Below, piece by piece: positions 1 to 8,064 of a DNA stretch of 64,000 nt. The translations under genes and the position numbers were made by a program. The DNA is taken from NCBI RefSeq assembly GCF_000794385.1, contig NZ_JTJB01000001.1, positions 124,001 through 188,000 on the forward strand. Reading direction: 5' to 3'. The notes under the pieces are model-generated. The model made no database searches, was not told the DNA's origin, and was given only the letters and a program-made list of their open reading frames with translations. Origin of the DNA: Thermus sp. 2.9 (GTDB lineage Bacteria; Deinococcota; Deinococci; Deinococcales; Thermaceae). Every line of letters starts with the position of its first letter. Positions within the stretch are counted from its first letter, which is position 1.

Positions 1-964
1 GCCCTAAAGCCTCCCAGAGCCCGCTAAGCCCCTCCTGGGGAAAGCGGCGGGCCAGGTGGAAGAGGGCATAGAGGGGAAGGGCCAAGGCGACAAGAGGGGG
101 GAGGAGGGCTAGGGCGTAGCCCAAGGGGGCGAAGGGTCCCAGGCGAAGGGGCTTATGGTGCCGGCTTGCTCCCTTTCCGGTGCGGGCCAGGGTGAGGCGG
201 CGGAGGAGAAGGCCCTCCAGCCACAAAAGCCCCCCGGTGAGAAGGAGGAGCAGCAGGGCCAGCCAGGCGGCGTACACCCGGTCAAAGGCGGCGCTGTACT
301 GCAGGTAGATGGCGTAGGAGAAGGTTTCGTAGCGCAGAAGGCTCACCGTGCCGAAGTCTCCCAGGACGTGGAGGCCCACCACCAGGTAGCCCGAGAGCAA
401 GGCGGGCAGAAGCTGGGGGAAAGCGGCCCGGAAGAAGGCCCGCCAAGGGCCCATCCCCAGGGTCCTCGCCGCCTCCTCCAAGGCGGGATCCAGGCCCAAA
501 AAGGCGGCGCGCAAGGAGAGGAAGAGGTAGGGGTAGGTGATGAAGGAAAGGACGAAAAGGGCCCCCACGTACCCCTCGAGGCGGGGCAAGGGCAGGATGC
601 CCCCCGGGCCGGTGGCGGCCAGGAGGACGTAAGCCCCCACGTACCCCGGGACGGCCAGGGGCAGGGTGAGGAGCAGGGAAAACAAGCGCTTGCCCTTGAG
701 GTCGGTGCGGGTGGTGAGGAAGGCGAGGGGCAGGGCGAGGAGGGTGGTGAGGGCCAGGACCCCCACGAGGAGGGCCAGGGTGTTGCGGAGGAGCTCCAGG
801 TTTTTGGGGCGAAGGAGGATTTCTTGGAGGGCGCCGGGGTCGGCCTCCAGGGCCCGCAGGACCAGGTAGGCCAGGGGCAAGGCCACCCCGCCCCCCGTGA
901 GGAGGGCGGGCACCAGGAAGGGCAAAAGCCCGGGCAGGTGGTGGAGGCCTCGAGGCCGGACCAT
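1..964 (-). CDS. Iron(III) ABC transporter permease (FbpB type), 3' end outside window
   Basis: Inner-membrane permease of a ferric-iron ABC importer; it would pass iron delivered by the binding protein encoded immediately upstream. Reading the minus strand from ATG at 964 gives an open frame to the window edge (about 321 residues, no stop). It is made of repeated hydrophobic segments and carries the binding-protein-dependent transport signature near residues 155-180 (EEAARTLGMGPWRAFFRAAF, the EAA loop that contacts the ATPase). FbpB proteins usually have two such halves, about 500 residues, so roughly the second half is missing here. The start codon directly follows the stop of the binding-protein gene (TAG then ATG, no gap), so the two genes are translationally coupled. 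The ATPase gene is not visible and may lie further left. Family assignment rests on context and the EAA loop; the exact metal is inferred. Confidence 0.85.
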   Translation of the reverse strand, partial: MVRPRGLHHLPGLLPFLVPALLTGGGVALPLAYLVLRALEADPGALQEILLRPKNLELLRNTLALLVGVLALTTLLALPLAFLTTRTDLKGKRLFSLLLTLPLAVPGYVGAYVLLAATGPGGILPLPRLEGYVGALFVLSFITYPYLFLSLRAAFLGLDPALEEAARTLGMGPWRAFFRAAFPQLLPALLSGYLVVGLHVLGDFGTVSLLRYETFSYAIYLQYSAAFDRVYAAWLALLLLLLTGGLLWLEGLLLRRLTLARTGKGASRHHKPLRLGPFAPLGYALALLPPLVALALPLYALFHLARRFPQEGLSGLWEALG

Positions 965-1954
965 CTACAAGATGCCCAGGTCGCGCAGGAGCTTCAGGGC
1001 TTGGTCCAGGGGTAGGCGCTCAAAGTCCAGCTTGGGGCTTTTCCGCAGGGCCTGGTCCAAGGGGAGCAGGTTGGGGTCCACCACCACGCCTTTCACCAAG
1101 GGGTACTCCCCCACGTTGCCCACGAAGTACTGCTGCCCCTTGGGGGAAAGGAGGTAGGTGAGGAAGCGGTTGGCGGCCACCAGGTTCTTGGAGGTTTTGA
1201 GGATCCCCGCCCCCGTGACCAAGGCCAGGTTGCCCACGTCCCCGTCTTGGAAGTGGTGCATGCCCAGGTTGTACCCGGCCCGGCGGAAGCGGACCACGTA
1301 GTAGTGGTTGGTGGAGCCCAGGTCCACCTCCCCCGCCCGGATGGCGTCCAGCATGGCGGGGTTGGAGGCGTAGGCCTTGGGGTTCAGGGCCTTCATGGCC
1401 AAAAGCCACTCCCGGGTCCGGGCTTCCCCGTACAGGGCGATCATCCCCGCCACCATGTCCTGGAAGCTGGAGTAGGTGGGGGTCCAGCCCACCCGGCCCT
1501 GGAGGCCCTTCTCCTGGGCGAAGCGGGGGAGGTCTAGAAGGCTTTGCGGCAGCTCCTCCGGCTTGAACTTCTGCGGGTTATAGGCCAGCACCCTAAGGCG
1601 CACGGTCACCGGCACCCAGGTCTTGGAAGCGGGCACGAAGGCCAGGGGCTGCTTGAGGAGGGTTTCCCCCAAGGGCCTAAGAAGCCCCCGGGACGCCGCC
1701 TGGCCCAAGGCCCCGGCGGTGTTGGCCCAGAAGAGGTCTGCCGGGGAGCGGCTTCCTTCTTCCTGCAAGGCGGCCAGGATCTGGGCGTCGGAACCGTAGC
1801 GCACCTGGACCCGGATCCCCGTTTCCTCCTGAAACTGCTTGATTAGGGGTTCCACCAGGCTTTGGCCCCGGCCAGAGTAGATGGTGAGGGTCTGCGCCTG
1901 GGCCAGGCTCAGGGCGGTTAAGCCGACTAGCACGAGCCACGTTCTCTTTCGCAT
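965..1954 (-). CDS. Iron(III) ABC transporter substrate-binding protein
   Basis: Periplasmic ferric-iron binding protein (FbpA/FutA-like) of the importer whose permease follows. The first 20 residues are a signal peptide (MRKRTWLVLVGLTALSLAQA). The mature protein starts LTIYSGRGQSLVEPLIKQF, the usual opening of this family, and has the YYVVRF tyrosine region near residues 205-210 expected to bind iron. Length is 329 residues, normal. I chose ATG 1954 rather than the longer upstream reading because a strong ribosome site (AGGAGGT) sits 4 bases before it and the signal peptide begins there; the longer reading would put 28 charged residues ahead of the signal. A promoter-like pair lies at 2010-2038. 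No Fur-box palindrome was obvious. Confidence 0.88.
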   Translation of the reverse strand: MRKRTWLVLVGLTALSLAQAQTLTIYSGRGQSLVEPLIKQFQEETGIRVQVRYGSDAQILAALQEEGSRSPADLFWANTAGALGQAASRGLLRPLGETLLKQPLAFVPASKTWVPVTVRLRVLAYNPQKFKPEELPQSLLDLPRFAQEKGLQGRVGWTPTYSSFQDMVAGMIALYGEARTREWLLAMKALNPKAYASNPAMLDAIRAGEVDLGSTNHYYVVRFRRAGYNLGMHHFQDGDVGNLALVTGAGILKTSKNLVAANRFLTYLLSPKGQQYFVGNVGEYPLVKGVVVDPNLLPLDQALRKSPKLDFERLPLDQALKLLRDLGIL

Positions 1955-2009
1955 CCTACCTCCTTCTCCCGGAAGCCTCCGGGGGGGCGAGGGCGCCCTC
2001 TGCCTGGGT

Positions 2010-2038
2010 AGGCTAGCCCATCCCGGGGAGAAAGTCAA
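2010..2038 (-). promoter_or_regulatory. Promoter of the iron transporter operon
   Basis: On the minus strand TTGACT (2038-2033) and TAGCCT (2015-2010) are separated by 17 bases, a good match to a housekeeping promoter. The transcript would have a leader of about 50 bases containing the ribosome site at about 1958-1967. It lies at the very end of the preceding metalloenzyme gene, so the iron genes can be expressed independently of it. Confidence 0.55.
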
Positions 2039-2811
2039 GTATTCCGGTCGGATTTCAAATATTTAGGAGCGATAATTGCTCGCAACAAGGGAAAGACCCC
2101 GGTCAGGTTCGTGGGCCAAGAGGGGGCTTCCCCGGTGTAGACCAGGGGCACGGGGTTTCGGGTGTGCCGGGGGTGCCAGGGCTCCTCGGCGTTGCCGTGG
2201 TCCGAGGTGAAGAGAAGCTCTCCTCCTTCGGCCAGGAAGCCCTTGAGGAAGAGGGAAAGCTCCCGGAAGCGCTCGGGCAAGGTTTCGGGGGCGCGGTGGG
2301 CCGCCAGGTCCAAGGCCCAGTACTCCAGGACCACCAGGTCCCAAGCCCGGGCCAAGGCCGCTGCCCGCGCGCCCATGCCGTAGGGGTCTTCCCAGAAGGC
2401 GGGGGGCAGGGCCAGGGGGTGGCCCAGGGGGAGGAGGGGGAGGCCGGCGAGCCTCGCCGCCTGGGCGAAGGCGGAAAGCATCTCCCTTCGGCCTTCCGTG
2501 GCCCGCTTGAGGTACTCCGGCCGGTAGGCGTTGGCGTGGAGGACGTTTAGGCCCTTTTCCCGGGCCCAGGCGTAGAGGCTTCGCCGGAGGAGGGGCTTAA
2601 GCCTGGGGCTCGGGAAGGGCCCCTGGTGGTGGCCGAGGAGCCGGGCGGCGTTGATCCCGGTGAGGAGGGCGGTCTGCCCCGTGCCCGACTGGGGCAGGCC
2701 CTCCACGCCAAGGGTGGCGTCCAGGGGTCTGGGGGAGAGGTCCAGGAGGAGGGGGAAGAGGTCTTTGAGCGCCTCCCCTAGGCCCAGGCCATCCACGAAG
2801 AGGAAGAGCAC
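2035..2811 (-). CDS. Alkaline-phosphatase-superfamily metalloenzyme (phosphopentomutase/phosphoglycerate-mutase-like)
   Basis: Predicted two-metal phosphoryl-transfer enzyme of the alkaline phosphatase fold. Metal-site landmarks visible are FVDGLG (Asp7), the nucleophile loop SGTGQTAL (42-49), and the C-terminal TSDHGN and HTRNPVPL motifs that supply Asp and His ligands. At 258 residues it is shorter than phosphopentomutase (about 390), consistent with the family lacking a cap domain. Substrate cannot be told from sequence. The start is GTG at 2811, chosen because the TACACT box ends 6 bases before it, giving a leaderless transcript. It is divergent from osmC; its 3' end overlaps the promoter of the iron operon. 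Confidence 0.75.
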   Translation of the reverse strand: MLFLFVDGLGLGEALKDLFPLLLDLSPRPLDATLGVEGLPQSGTGQTALLTGINAARLLGHHQGPFPSPRLKPLLRRSLYAWAREKGLNVLHANAYRPEYLKRATEGRREMLSAFAQAARLAGLPLLPLGHPLALPPAFWEDPYGMGARAAALARAWDLVVLEYWALDLAAHRAPETLPERFRELSLFLKGFLAEGGELLFTSDHGNAEEPWHPRHTRNPVPLVYTGEAPSWPTNLTGVFPLLRAIIAPKYLKSDRNT

Positions 2812-2817
2812 AAGGCC

Positions 2818-2823
2818 AGTGTA
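2818..2823 (-). promoter_or_regulatory. -10 box for leaderless metalloenzyme mRNA
   Basis: Minus-strand TACACT followed by 6 bases and then the GTG start at 2811. No ribosome site fits in this space, so transcription probably starts at or next to the start codon. No convincing -35 is visible. Confidence 0.5.
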
Positions 2824-2885
2824 AAGGTGCCTTGCCTTTCTATGCGCCCCGGGTTTTTGGGTAATCTGGAGCCGGAGGGAAAGCG

Positions 2886-3314
2886 ATGCCGGTGCGTAAG
2901 GCGAGTGCGGTATGGGAAGGCGGTCTCCGCCAGGGCAAGGGTATCATGCGGCTCCAGAGCCAGGCCTTTGAGGGGCCTTATTCTTTCCCCTCCCGCTTTG
3001 AGGAGGGCGAGGGCACGAACCCGGAGGAGCTCATCGCCGCGGCCCATGCGGGTTGCTTCTCCATGGCCCTGGCCGCCAGCCTGGAGCGGGAGGGGTTTAC
3101 CCCCAAACGGGTTTCCACCGAGGCCAGGGTACACTTGGAGATGGTGGAGGGAAGGCCTACCCTCACCCGGATTGAGCTCCTGACCGAGGCGGAGGTGCCC
3201 GGGATTAGCCCGGAGAAGTTCCAAGAAATCGCCCAGGCGGCCAAGGAGGGTTGCCCGGTTTCCCGCGCCCTGGCGGGAGTGAAGGAGATCACCCTCCAGG
3301 CCAAGCTGGTCTAG
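2886..3314 (+). CDS. osmC: OsmC-family peroxiredoxin
   Basis: Thiol-dependent peroxidase that reduces organic hydroperoxides in the cytoplasm. The two catalytic cysteines are in place: Cys57 in HAGCFSMAL and Cys123 in GCPVSRAL. Opening MPVRKASAVWEGGLRQGKG and length (142 residues) are typical of OsmC rather than Ohr. The ATG at 2886 has GGAGG about 7 bases upstream. It is divergent from the metalloenzyme gene and convergent with the zinc-ribbon gene, with which it shares a CTAG at 3311-3314 so that both stop codons overlap. Confidence 0.92.
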   Translation: MPVRKASAVWEGGLRQGKGIMRLQSQAFEGPYSFPSRFEEGEGTNPEELIAAAHAGCFSMALAASLEREGFTPKRVSTEARVHLEMVEGRPTLTRIELLTEAEVPGISPEKFQEIAQAAKEGCPVSRALAGVKEITLQAKLV

Positions 3315-4066
3315 GCCTCCCCCTTCCAAAGGAGGCGGCCGCAGGAGGGGCAGCGGGTGAGCTGCCCCTGGACCACTTTTTGCGCCACGTGGGTGGGCAG
3401 GACCACGTTGCACCCCTCGCAGCGGAAGACCTGTCCCTGCCGGGCCATGCGCACGATGCCCATCCCCTTGCGGGCGCGGCGGATGGCCTCGTACTCCTTG
3501 AGCACGGGGGCGGGGATGCCCTGGGCCAGGGCCTCCCGCTCCGCTAAGCGGGCGGCGATCTCCGCCTTGAGGGCCTCCACCCGCACCCGGTTGGCCTCGA
3601 GGAGTTCTTCCAGCTTGGGTCTGAGCTGGGCGAGCTCCGCCTCGAGGCGGGCGATCTCGCCCTCCAGGTTCTCCATGGCCTCCATGATGGGGGTGGAAAG
3701 CTCCAGGAGCTCCCGGATGCGGTCCTTAATCTGCTGGATGCGGTTTTCGTACTGGGTCTGTTCCCGGGCGCTTTGGGCTTGGCGCTGCTCCGCCTCCGCC
3801 TGCTTTTCCTTGGCGGTGAGGTCTTCTATGTCCAGGCTGTGGCGGTTGTACTCCTTCCTGAGCTCCGCCTGGCGCTCCAGGAGGTCGGCTAGCTCCTCTT
3901 CCAAGGCCTCCACTTGGGCTTTGACGGCGAGGAGCTCCTCCGGGAGGCTTTCCGCCTCCTGCCTGAGCCTGTCTATTTCCAAGTCCTTTTCTTGGAGCCC
4001 GAAGAGGGCCTTGAGCGCCTCGAGTTGTCCCCGGTGGGGAGCGTCCGGCCCGTTCACGCTTCCCAT
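3311..4066 (-). CDS. Coiled-coil protein with C4 zinc ribbon (DUF164 family)
   Basis: Probable nucleic-acid-binding protein of unknown exact role. Residues about 10-170 are almost unbroken heptad-like Glu/Leu/Arg sequence (a long antiparallel coiled coil). The C-terminus has a zinc ribbon with paired cysteines CEGCN and CPSCG (about 218-245). This is the architecture and length (251) of the widespread DUF164/zinc ribbon family. ATG 4066 lies inside the end of the upstream MBL gene (overlap 13 bases), so it is the last gene of the rhodanese-MBL-zinc ribbon operon. Confidence 0.82.
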   Translation of the reverse strand: MGSVNGPDAPHRGQLEALKALFGLQEKDLEIDRLRQEAESLPEELLAVKAQVEALEEELADLLERQAELRKEYNRHSLDIEDLTAKEKQAEAEQRQAQSAREQTQYENRIQQIKDRIRELLELSTPIMEAMENLEGEIARLEAELAQLRPKLEELLEANRVRVEALKAEIAARLAEREALAQGIPAPVLKEYEAIRRARKGMGIVRMARQGQVFRCEGCNVVLPTHVAQKVVQGQLTRCPSCGRLLWKGEA

Positions 4067-4677
4067 TCTAACCCCGTGAGGAAGGGGTTCGTGCGGGCCT
4101 CCAGGGCCAAGGTGGTGGGAGGCCCGTGCCCGGGGAGGACCTGGGTTTCGGGGGGCAGGGAAAGGAGGCGTTTCAAGGAGGCGAAAAGGGCCTCCCGCTC
4201 CGAGCCCGGCAGGTCGTAGCGGCCGATGCTTCCCCGGAAGAGGAGGTCCCCGGAATACACCGCCTGGCCCACGGGGTCCAGGAAGGCCACGTGCCCGGGG
4301 CTATGGCCCGGGAGATGGAGGACCTTCAGGCCGAAAAGCTCCATTCCCTCCGCCAGGGGCTCCACGGGCAAGGGGGGTTTGGGGATGGCGAAGCCCCAGG
4401 CGGCCGCCACCTCTCCCGCCCGCTCGTACAGGGGAAGGTCCAGGGGGTGGAGGTAGACGGGCAGGCCGTAAGCCGCCACCAAGGGGGCCACCGCCCCCAC
4501 GTGGTCAAAGTGGGCGTGGGTGAGGAGGATGGCCTTGGGGGTGAGGCCCCTTTGGGCCAGGAGGGCTAAGATCTTCTCCGGCTCGTCCCCAGGGTCTATG
4601 AGGACCGCCCCTTGGGGGGTTTCCACCAGGTAGCCGTTTTCCGCCAAGGGGCCGAGGACCAGGCGGTGGGCTTTCAT
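4054..4677 (-). CDS. MBL-fold metallohydrolase (glyoxalase II-like)
   Basis: Zinc or iron dependent hydrolase with the metallo-beta-lactamase fold. The metal motif THAHFDH is at about residues 53-59, followed by LPGHSPGH, the SGDLLFRGSIGR segment and a terminal LPGHGPPTT, the pattern of small glyoxalase-II-like thioester hydrolases. Length is 207 residues from ATG 4677. That start is preferred to an ATG 30 bases upstream because it overlaps the rhodanese stop codon as ATGA (translational coupling). Pairing with a rhodanese suggests sulfur/persulfide chemistry, as in persulfide dioxygenase-sulfurtransferase pairs, but this is inference. Confidence 0.85.
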   Translation of the reverse strand: MKAHRLVLGPLAENGYLVETPQGAVLIDPGDEPEKILALLAQRGLTPKAILLTHAHFDHVGAVAPLVAAYGLPVYLHPLDLPLYERAGEVAAAWGFAIPKPPLPVEPLAEGMELFGLKVLHLPGHSPGHVAFLDPVGQAVYSGDLLFRGSIGRYDLPGSEREALFASLKRLLSLPPETQVLPGHGPPTTLALEARTNPFLTGLEWEA

Positions 4678-5366
4678 GGCTCCGTGGGGAGGCCCTCCTG
4701 TAGCCACTCGTGCATGGAACCGAGGTAGTTGCGGGCCTTCACCCCGAGGCTTCGCAGGATAAAGAAGGCCACGGCGCTCCGGGCCCCGGAGTGGCAGTAG
4801 ACCCCCACCTCCTGGCCCGGGGCGAGGCCCAGCCTTTCCAGAAGCCCCTCGGGGTTGAGGAAAAGCTCCAGGGGGGCGTTTCGGCTTCCCGGGATGCGGC
4901 CTCCCCGGGGGCAGCAGGGGGGGTGGACCTTACCCTGGAACTCCTCGGGGCTCCGCACGTCCAGGAGGAGGGGGTGACGGGCGGCCTCGTCGGCGGTGAG
5001 GAGCCAGTCGCGGCGCAGGCGGGCCTGGGTTTGGCTCCGCTCGGGCTTGGGCTCCTCCTTCTCCGTGGCGTAGGGTTCCCAGCCCTCGGTCCAAAGCTCC
5101 ACCTCGAGGCCCCCTAGCCCCAGGAAGAAGGCGGTGCGGCAAAGCCGGCTCGTGAGCCCCTCGTCGTAGAGGACCACGGGGCTTTGAAGGCCGAGGCTTT
5201 GGAAAAGCTCGGTGAGGCCCGCCTCCAGCGCCCTAAGCTCCGCCTCCTCCCGCAGGCGGAGCTTGGGCGCGGAGAGGTCCAGGTGGCGGGCCCCCGGGAG
5301 GTGCCCGGCCTCGTAGGCGGGCCGGGGCCGGGTGTCCACGAAGAGGGCGTTTTGGGGAAGCTCCAT
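4674..5366 (-). CDS. Two-domain rhodanese (sulfurtransferase)
   Basis: Thiosulfate/3-mercaptopyruvate-type sulfurtransferase with two rhodanese domains. The second domain carries the active loop YCHSGARSA with the catalytic cysteine. The matching place in the first domain reads YDEGLTS and has no cysteine, so it is the usual inactive half. Length is 230 residues. I start it at ATG 5366 (MELPQNALFVDTRP), because TATAAT lies 7 bases upstream and the longer reading would run through the Hsp20 promoter. A CC pair (HPPCCPRGG) in domain 2 is unusual and could be a secondary thiol site. Confidence 0.88.
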   Translation of the reverse strand: MELPQNALFVDTRPRPAYEAGHLPGARHLDLSAPKLRLREEAELRALEAGLTELFQSLGLQSPVVLYDEGLTSRLCRTAFFLGLGGLEVELWTEGWEPYATEKEEPKPERSQTQARLRRDWLLTADEAARHPLLLDVRSPEEFQGKVHPPCCPRGGRIPGSRNAPLELFLNPEGLLERLGLAPGQEVGVYCHSGARSAVAFFILRSLGVKARNYLGSMHEWLQEGLPTEP

Positions 5367-5373
5367 GCCCTTG

Positions 5374-5379
5374 ATTATA
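5374..5379 (-). promoter_or_regulatory. -10 box of the rhodanese operon (near-leaderless)
   Basis: A perfect minus-strand TATAAT ends 7 bases before ATG 5366. The three-gene operon is therefore probably transcribed without a leader. It lies back to back with the hsp20 promoter. Confidence 0.55.
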
Positions 5380-5414
5380 GGGGGCGCAGGGGTAGGCGCT
5401 TTGGATGAGGATAC

Positions 5415-5443
5415 TTGACAAAGGAAGGCGCAAGTGATATAAG
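5415..5443 (+). promoter_or_regulatory. Promoter of hsp20
   Basis: TTGACA (5415-5420), 17-base spacer, TATAAG (5438-5443). It is the best consensus promoter in the first 10 kb and gives a leader of about 14 bases holding the GGAGGT ribosome site. No CIRCE inverted repeat is seen around it, so heat control, if any, is by another route. Confidence 0.7.
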
Positions 5444-5463
5444 TGTAAGTGGAGGTGATGAGT

Positions 5464-5928
5464 ATGGCCCTGGTGCGTAGGGACGCTCGTCCTCTGGAGA
5501 TCACGCCCTTTAGGACCTGGGGTCCCCTCTCCCTCCTGGAGGAGGCCAACCGGCTCTTTGAGGAGGTCTTGGGCGACTTCGGCCGGCCCGTGGTGACCTA
5601 CGTGGCCCCCGCCGACCTCTACGAGACGGACGAGGCCTTGGTCCTGGAGATGGCGGTGCCGGGCCTCGCCCCGGAGGATTTGGAGGTGAGCCTCGAGGGC
5701 AACAAGCTCACCATCCGGGGCCAGGTGAAGCCGGCTCAGGATGCCCAGGCGCGCCGCTACTACCTCCAGGAGATCCCCCACGGCTCCTTCGTCCGCACCT
5801 TCACCCTTCCCGTGGAGGTCAAGGGGGACGAGGCCAAGGCGGAGTTCCGCCACGGCATCCTCCGGCTCACCCTGCCCAAGGTGGCGGAGGCCCGGGCCAA
5901 GCGGATCCCCATCCAGGTGGTCCAGTAA
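5464..5928 (+). CDS. Hsp20/alpha-crystallin small heat-shock protein
   Basis: ATP-independent holdase that keeps unfolding proteins from aggregating. The alpha-crystallin domain covers about residues 40-135, starting at YVAPADLYETDEALVLEMAVPG and containing the GILRLTLPK motif near the end; the last residues IPIQVV resemble the I-x-I/V tail used for oligomer contacts. ATG 5464 is preferred over in-frame GTG 5449 and ATG 5458 because GGAGGT (5451-5456) is 7 bases away and the earlier codons lie at or before the likely transcription start. 154 residues. Confidence 0.9.
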   Translation: MALVRRDARPLEITPFRTWGPLSLLEEANRLFEEVLGDFGRPVVTYVAPADLYETDEALVLEMAVPGLAPEDLEVSLEGNKLTIRGQVKPAQDAQARRYYLQEIPHGSFVRTFTLPVEVKGDEAKAEFRHGILRLTLPKVAEARAKRIPIQVVQ

Positions 5929-5940
5929 GGGCCTAAAGGG

Positions 5941-5972
5941 CTAAGGCCCCCGGGGAAGCCCGGGGGCCTTAG
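5941..5972. terminator. Bidirectional terminator between hsp20 and patB
   Basis: Perfect 14-bp stem (CTAAGGCCCCCGGG with its complement) closed by a GAAG loop. It sits between two convergent genes and includes the patB stop codon on the minus strand. There is no long T run on either side, common in high-GC genomes. Confidence 0.75.
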
Positions 5973-7039
5973 GCTTTCCGCAGGGCCTCGGCGAGGCGCT
6001 TTAGGGCCTCCTCCAGGACCTCGGGGTAGGTGGCGAAGTTGAGGCGCACGTAGCGCTCGTACCCTTCCCCGAAGCTCTCCCCGGGGTTCAAGGCCACCCG
6101 GGCCTCTTTAAGGAGGTAGGCGGCGGCCTTGGGGATCCCCGTGCCCAGCCAGGCCAGGTAGGTCCCCTCCGGGGGGAAGTGGACCAGGCCCAGTTCCTTG
6201 GCCCAGGCGGCCACCCGCTCCCGGTTGGCCTTCAAGAGGGCCAGGGTTTCCCGAAGCCAGGGCCCCCCTTCCCTTAGGGCCGCCTTCCAGGCGGCCATGG
6301 CGAGGACGTTGGGGAAGGTGTGGGGGAGGTGGCGCTTTAGGGCTTCCACCAAGGGTTTGGGCCCCACCACGGCCCCCATGGGGAGCCCCGCCAGGTTGTA
6401 GGCCTTGCCCGGGCCCAAGAGGGTGAGGGTGCGCTCGGGAAGGAAGCGGGCCAGGGGCACGTGGGGCCTTTCGTAGGTGAGGGGGGCGTGGAGTTCGTCG
6501 GAAACCACGATGAGGTCGTGCTTGCGGGCGATGGCGGCCAGGGCGGAAAGCTCCTCCTCCGTGAAGACCCGGCCTGTGGGGTTTTGCGGGTGGCAGAAGA
6601 GGAGGAGGCGGCTGGCGAAGGCCAGGCGTTCCAAACCGGGGAGGTCCAGGCGGTAGCCCTCCTCCGTTTCCCGCAAGGGGTTGGCCAGGAGGGTGCGCTT
6701 CTGCTCGCGGATGGCGGCGAGGAAGGGGGGGTAGATGGGAAGCTGGGTCAAGACCCCTTGCCCGGGGGCGGTGAAGGCGGCCACGGCGGCGTAAAGCCCC
6801 ACCACCACCCCGGGCAGGAAGGCCACCTCTCCCTCGAGGCCCGTGCTCTCCAGGAGGAGGGCCTTGAGCTCCCAATCTCCTTCCCGGGGCGGGTAGCCCA
6901 AAAAGCCTTCCGCCCGCTCCTTCAGGGCCCGCACGATGGGCTCGGCCACGGGGAAGTCCATGTCCGCCACCCAAAGGGGCAAGACGTCCTCGGGGTAGGT
7001 GCCCCACTTCAGGGAGTCCTTGCGGGGGGGTAGCGTCAT
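5969..7039 (-). CDS. PatB/MalY-type PLP aminotransferase (probable cystathionine beta-lyase)
   Basis: Pyridoxal-phosphate enzyme of aminotransferase class I/II, MalY/PatB subgroup, which mostly cleaves cystathionine or cysteine C-S bonds. Subgroup markers are the opening [19 protein letters not shown], the SDELHAPL motif, and the PLP lysine in [12 protein letters not shown]. Length is 356 residues (family about 390). The ATG at 7039 has TAAGAT 6 bases upstream, so the message is probably leaderless. The reaction is inferred from the subgroup; an aminotransferase activity cannot be excluded. Confidence 0.87.
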   Translation of the reverse strand: MTLPPRKDSLKWGTYPEDVLPLWVADMDFPVAEPIVRALKERAEGFLGYPPREGDWELKALLLESTGLEGEVAFLPGVVVGLYAAVAAFTAPGQGVLTQLPIYPPFLAAIREQKRTLLANPLRETEEGYRLDLPGLERLAFASRLLLFCHPQNPTGRVFTEEELSALAAIARKHDLIVVSDELHAPLTYERPHVPLARFLPERTLTLLGPGKAYNLAGLPMGAVVGPKPLVEALKRHLPHTFPNVLAMAAWKAALREGGPWLRETLALLKANRERVAAWAKELGLVHFPPEGTYLAWLGTGIPKAAAYLLKEARVALNPGESFGEGYERYVRLNFATYPEVLEEALKRLAEALRKA

Positions 7040-7058
7040 GGGTTTATCTTACCGGGGC

Positions 7059-7994
7059 CTAGGTGTGGTCCTGGACCACCCTAAGGCCCAAGGCTTCCAA
7101 GTGTTCCACCAAAGCCCGCACCGCCCCCTTCACCCCCTCGGTGATGAGGGGACTCCCGAAGCGGCTCACCCCGGCGTAGATGCCGTGGGCGCTTGGCCGC
7201 ACCTCCAGGAGGAGGTCTTGGGTGAGGTCCTCCTCCTCCACGTGGGTGAGAACGTAAAACCCCTTCTCCCCCTTGGCGGTTTCCAAAAACACCGCCACCC
7301 CGCCCGAGAGGGGCACGGGGGTTTTCCCTAGCTCCAGGGCTTCGGGTAGGTTTCCTTCCAGTAGGGCGTGGGCCACGGCGTACCTCCTTAGGGGGGGCCA
7401 GGGGTGGGGGTCCTCCCCCACCTTGGTGAAGACGGCGTGGAAGAAGGGGCGCCCGGCCTCCCGCCACTTGAGGGCGTACTTGGTCCTCAGGTGGGCCTCC
7501 GGGGGCGGCTTCACCTCCACCCGGTAAAGCCCCGTTTTGGCCGCCTCCTCCAGGGCGAAGCGGAAGTAGTCCTCGTGGTCCGTGGTGAGGAGGAGGCTTC
7601 CTCCTTCCCTGAGCCGGGTGGAAAGTTTGCGGAAAAAGCCCTCCTGGAGAAGCCGCCTTTCTTGGTGCCGCTTCTTGGGCCAGGGGTCGGGGAAGTTCAC
7701 GATGACCGCCTCGAGGCCTCCCGCCGGCACCAGGTTCCGCAGGGCAAAGGGGCCTTCCCCGTGGTAGAGGCGCACGTTTTCCACCCCGTGGCGGCGCATC
7801 TTCTTGTAGGCCCGTAGGACGCTCGCCGCCGAAACCTCGGCCCCCAGGATGAGCCAGTCGGGGTGGGCCTGGGCCAGCTCCAGGGTGAAGCGCCCGTCCC
7901 CGAAGCCGATCTCCAGCACCAAGGGGCCTTCCCGGCCAAAGAGGTCCCGGGGGGAGGGGGGCCAAGCGGGAAGGAGGGCGGGGCGCACCAGCAC
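7059..7994 (-). CDS. trmB: tRNA (guanine-N7)-methyltransferase with C-terminal extension
   Basis: Methylates G46 of tRNA using S-adenosylmethionine. The SAM motif [10 protein letters not shown] is at about residues 28-37, the catalytic [14 protein letters not shown] at about 125-138, and LTTDHEDY follows. A core enzyme would end near residue 215; here about 100 more residues follow. A long C-terminal region is known for thermophilic TrmB and is needed for heat stability in Thermus. Start GTG 7994 is 8 bases after a perfect TATAAT (8003-8008 on the minus strand). Confidence 0.93.
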   Translation of the reverse strand: MLVRPALLPAWPPSPRDLFGREGPLVLEIGFGDGRFTLELAQAHPDWLILGAEVSAASVLRAYKKMRRHGVENVRLYHGEGPFALRNLVPAGGLEAVIVNFPDPWPKKRHQERRLLQEGFFRKLSTRLREGGSLLLTTDHEDYFRFALEEAAKTGLYRVEVKPPPEAHLRTKYALKWREAGRPFFHAVFTKVGEDPHPWPPLRRYAVAHALLEGNLPEALELGKTPVPLSGGVAVFLETAKGEKGFYVLTHVEEEDLTQDLLLEVRPSAHGIYAGVSRFGSPLITEGVKGAVRALVEHLEALGLRVVQDHT

Positions 7995-8064
7995 GAGGGG
8001 GCATTATACGGCCTTTTCAAACCCTTTTCACTGGGAGCTGCCAGGCTAAGGGTGGGAGGCGGTT

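Noticed and set aside
1955-2038. Longer N-terminus of the iron-binding protein
   Set aside because: It would bury the signal peptide behind 28 charged residues; strong ribosome site supports ATG 1954.
2832-2867. Promoter for osmC (TTGCCT and TAATCT)
   Set aside because: Spacer would be 24 bases, too long; the -10 alone is not convincing enough to list.
7059-7350. TrmB C-terminal extension as a separate fused domain of new function
   Set aside because: Such an extension is a known trait of thermophilic TrmB.
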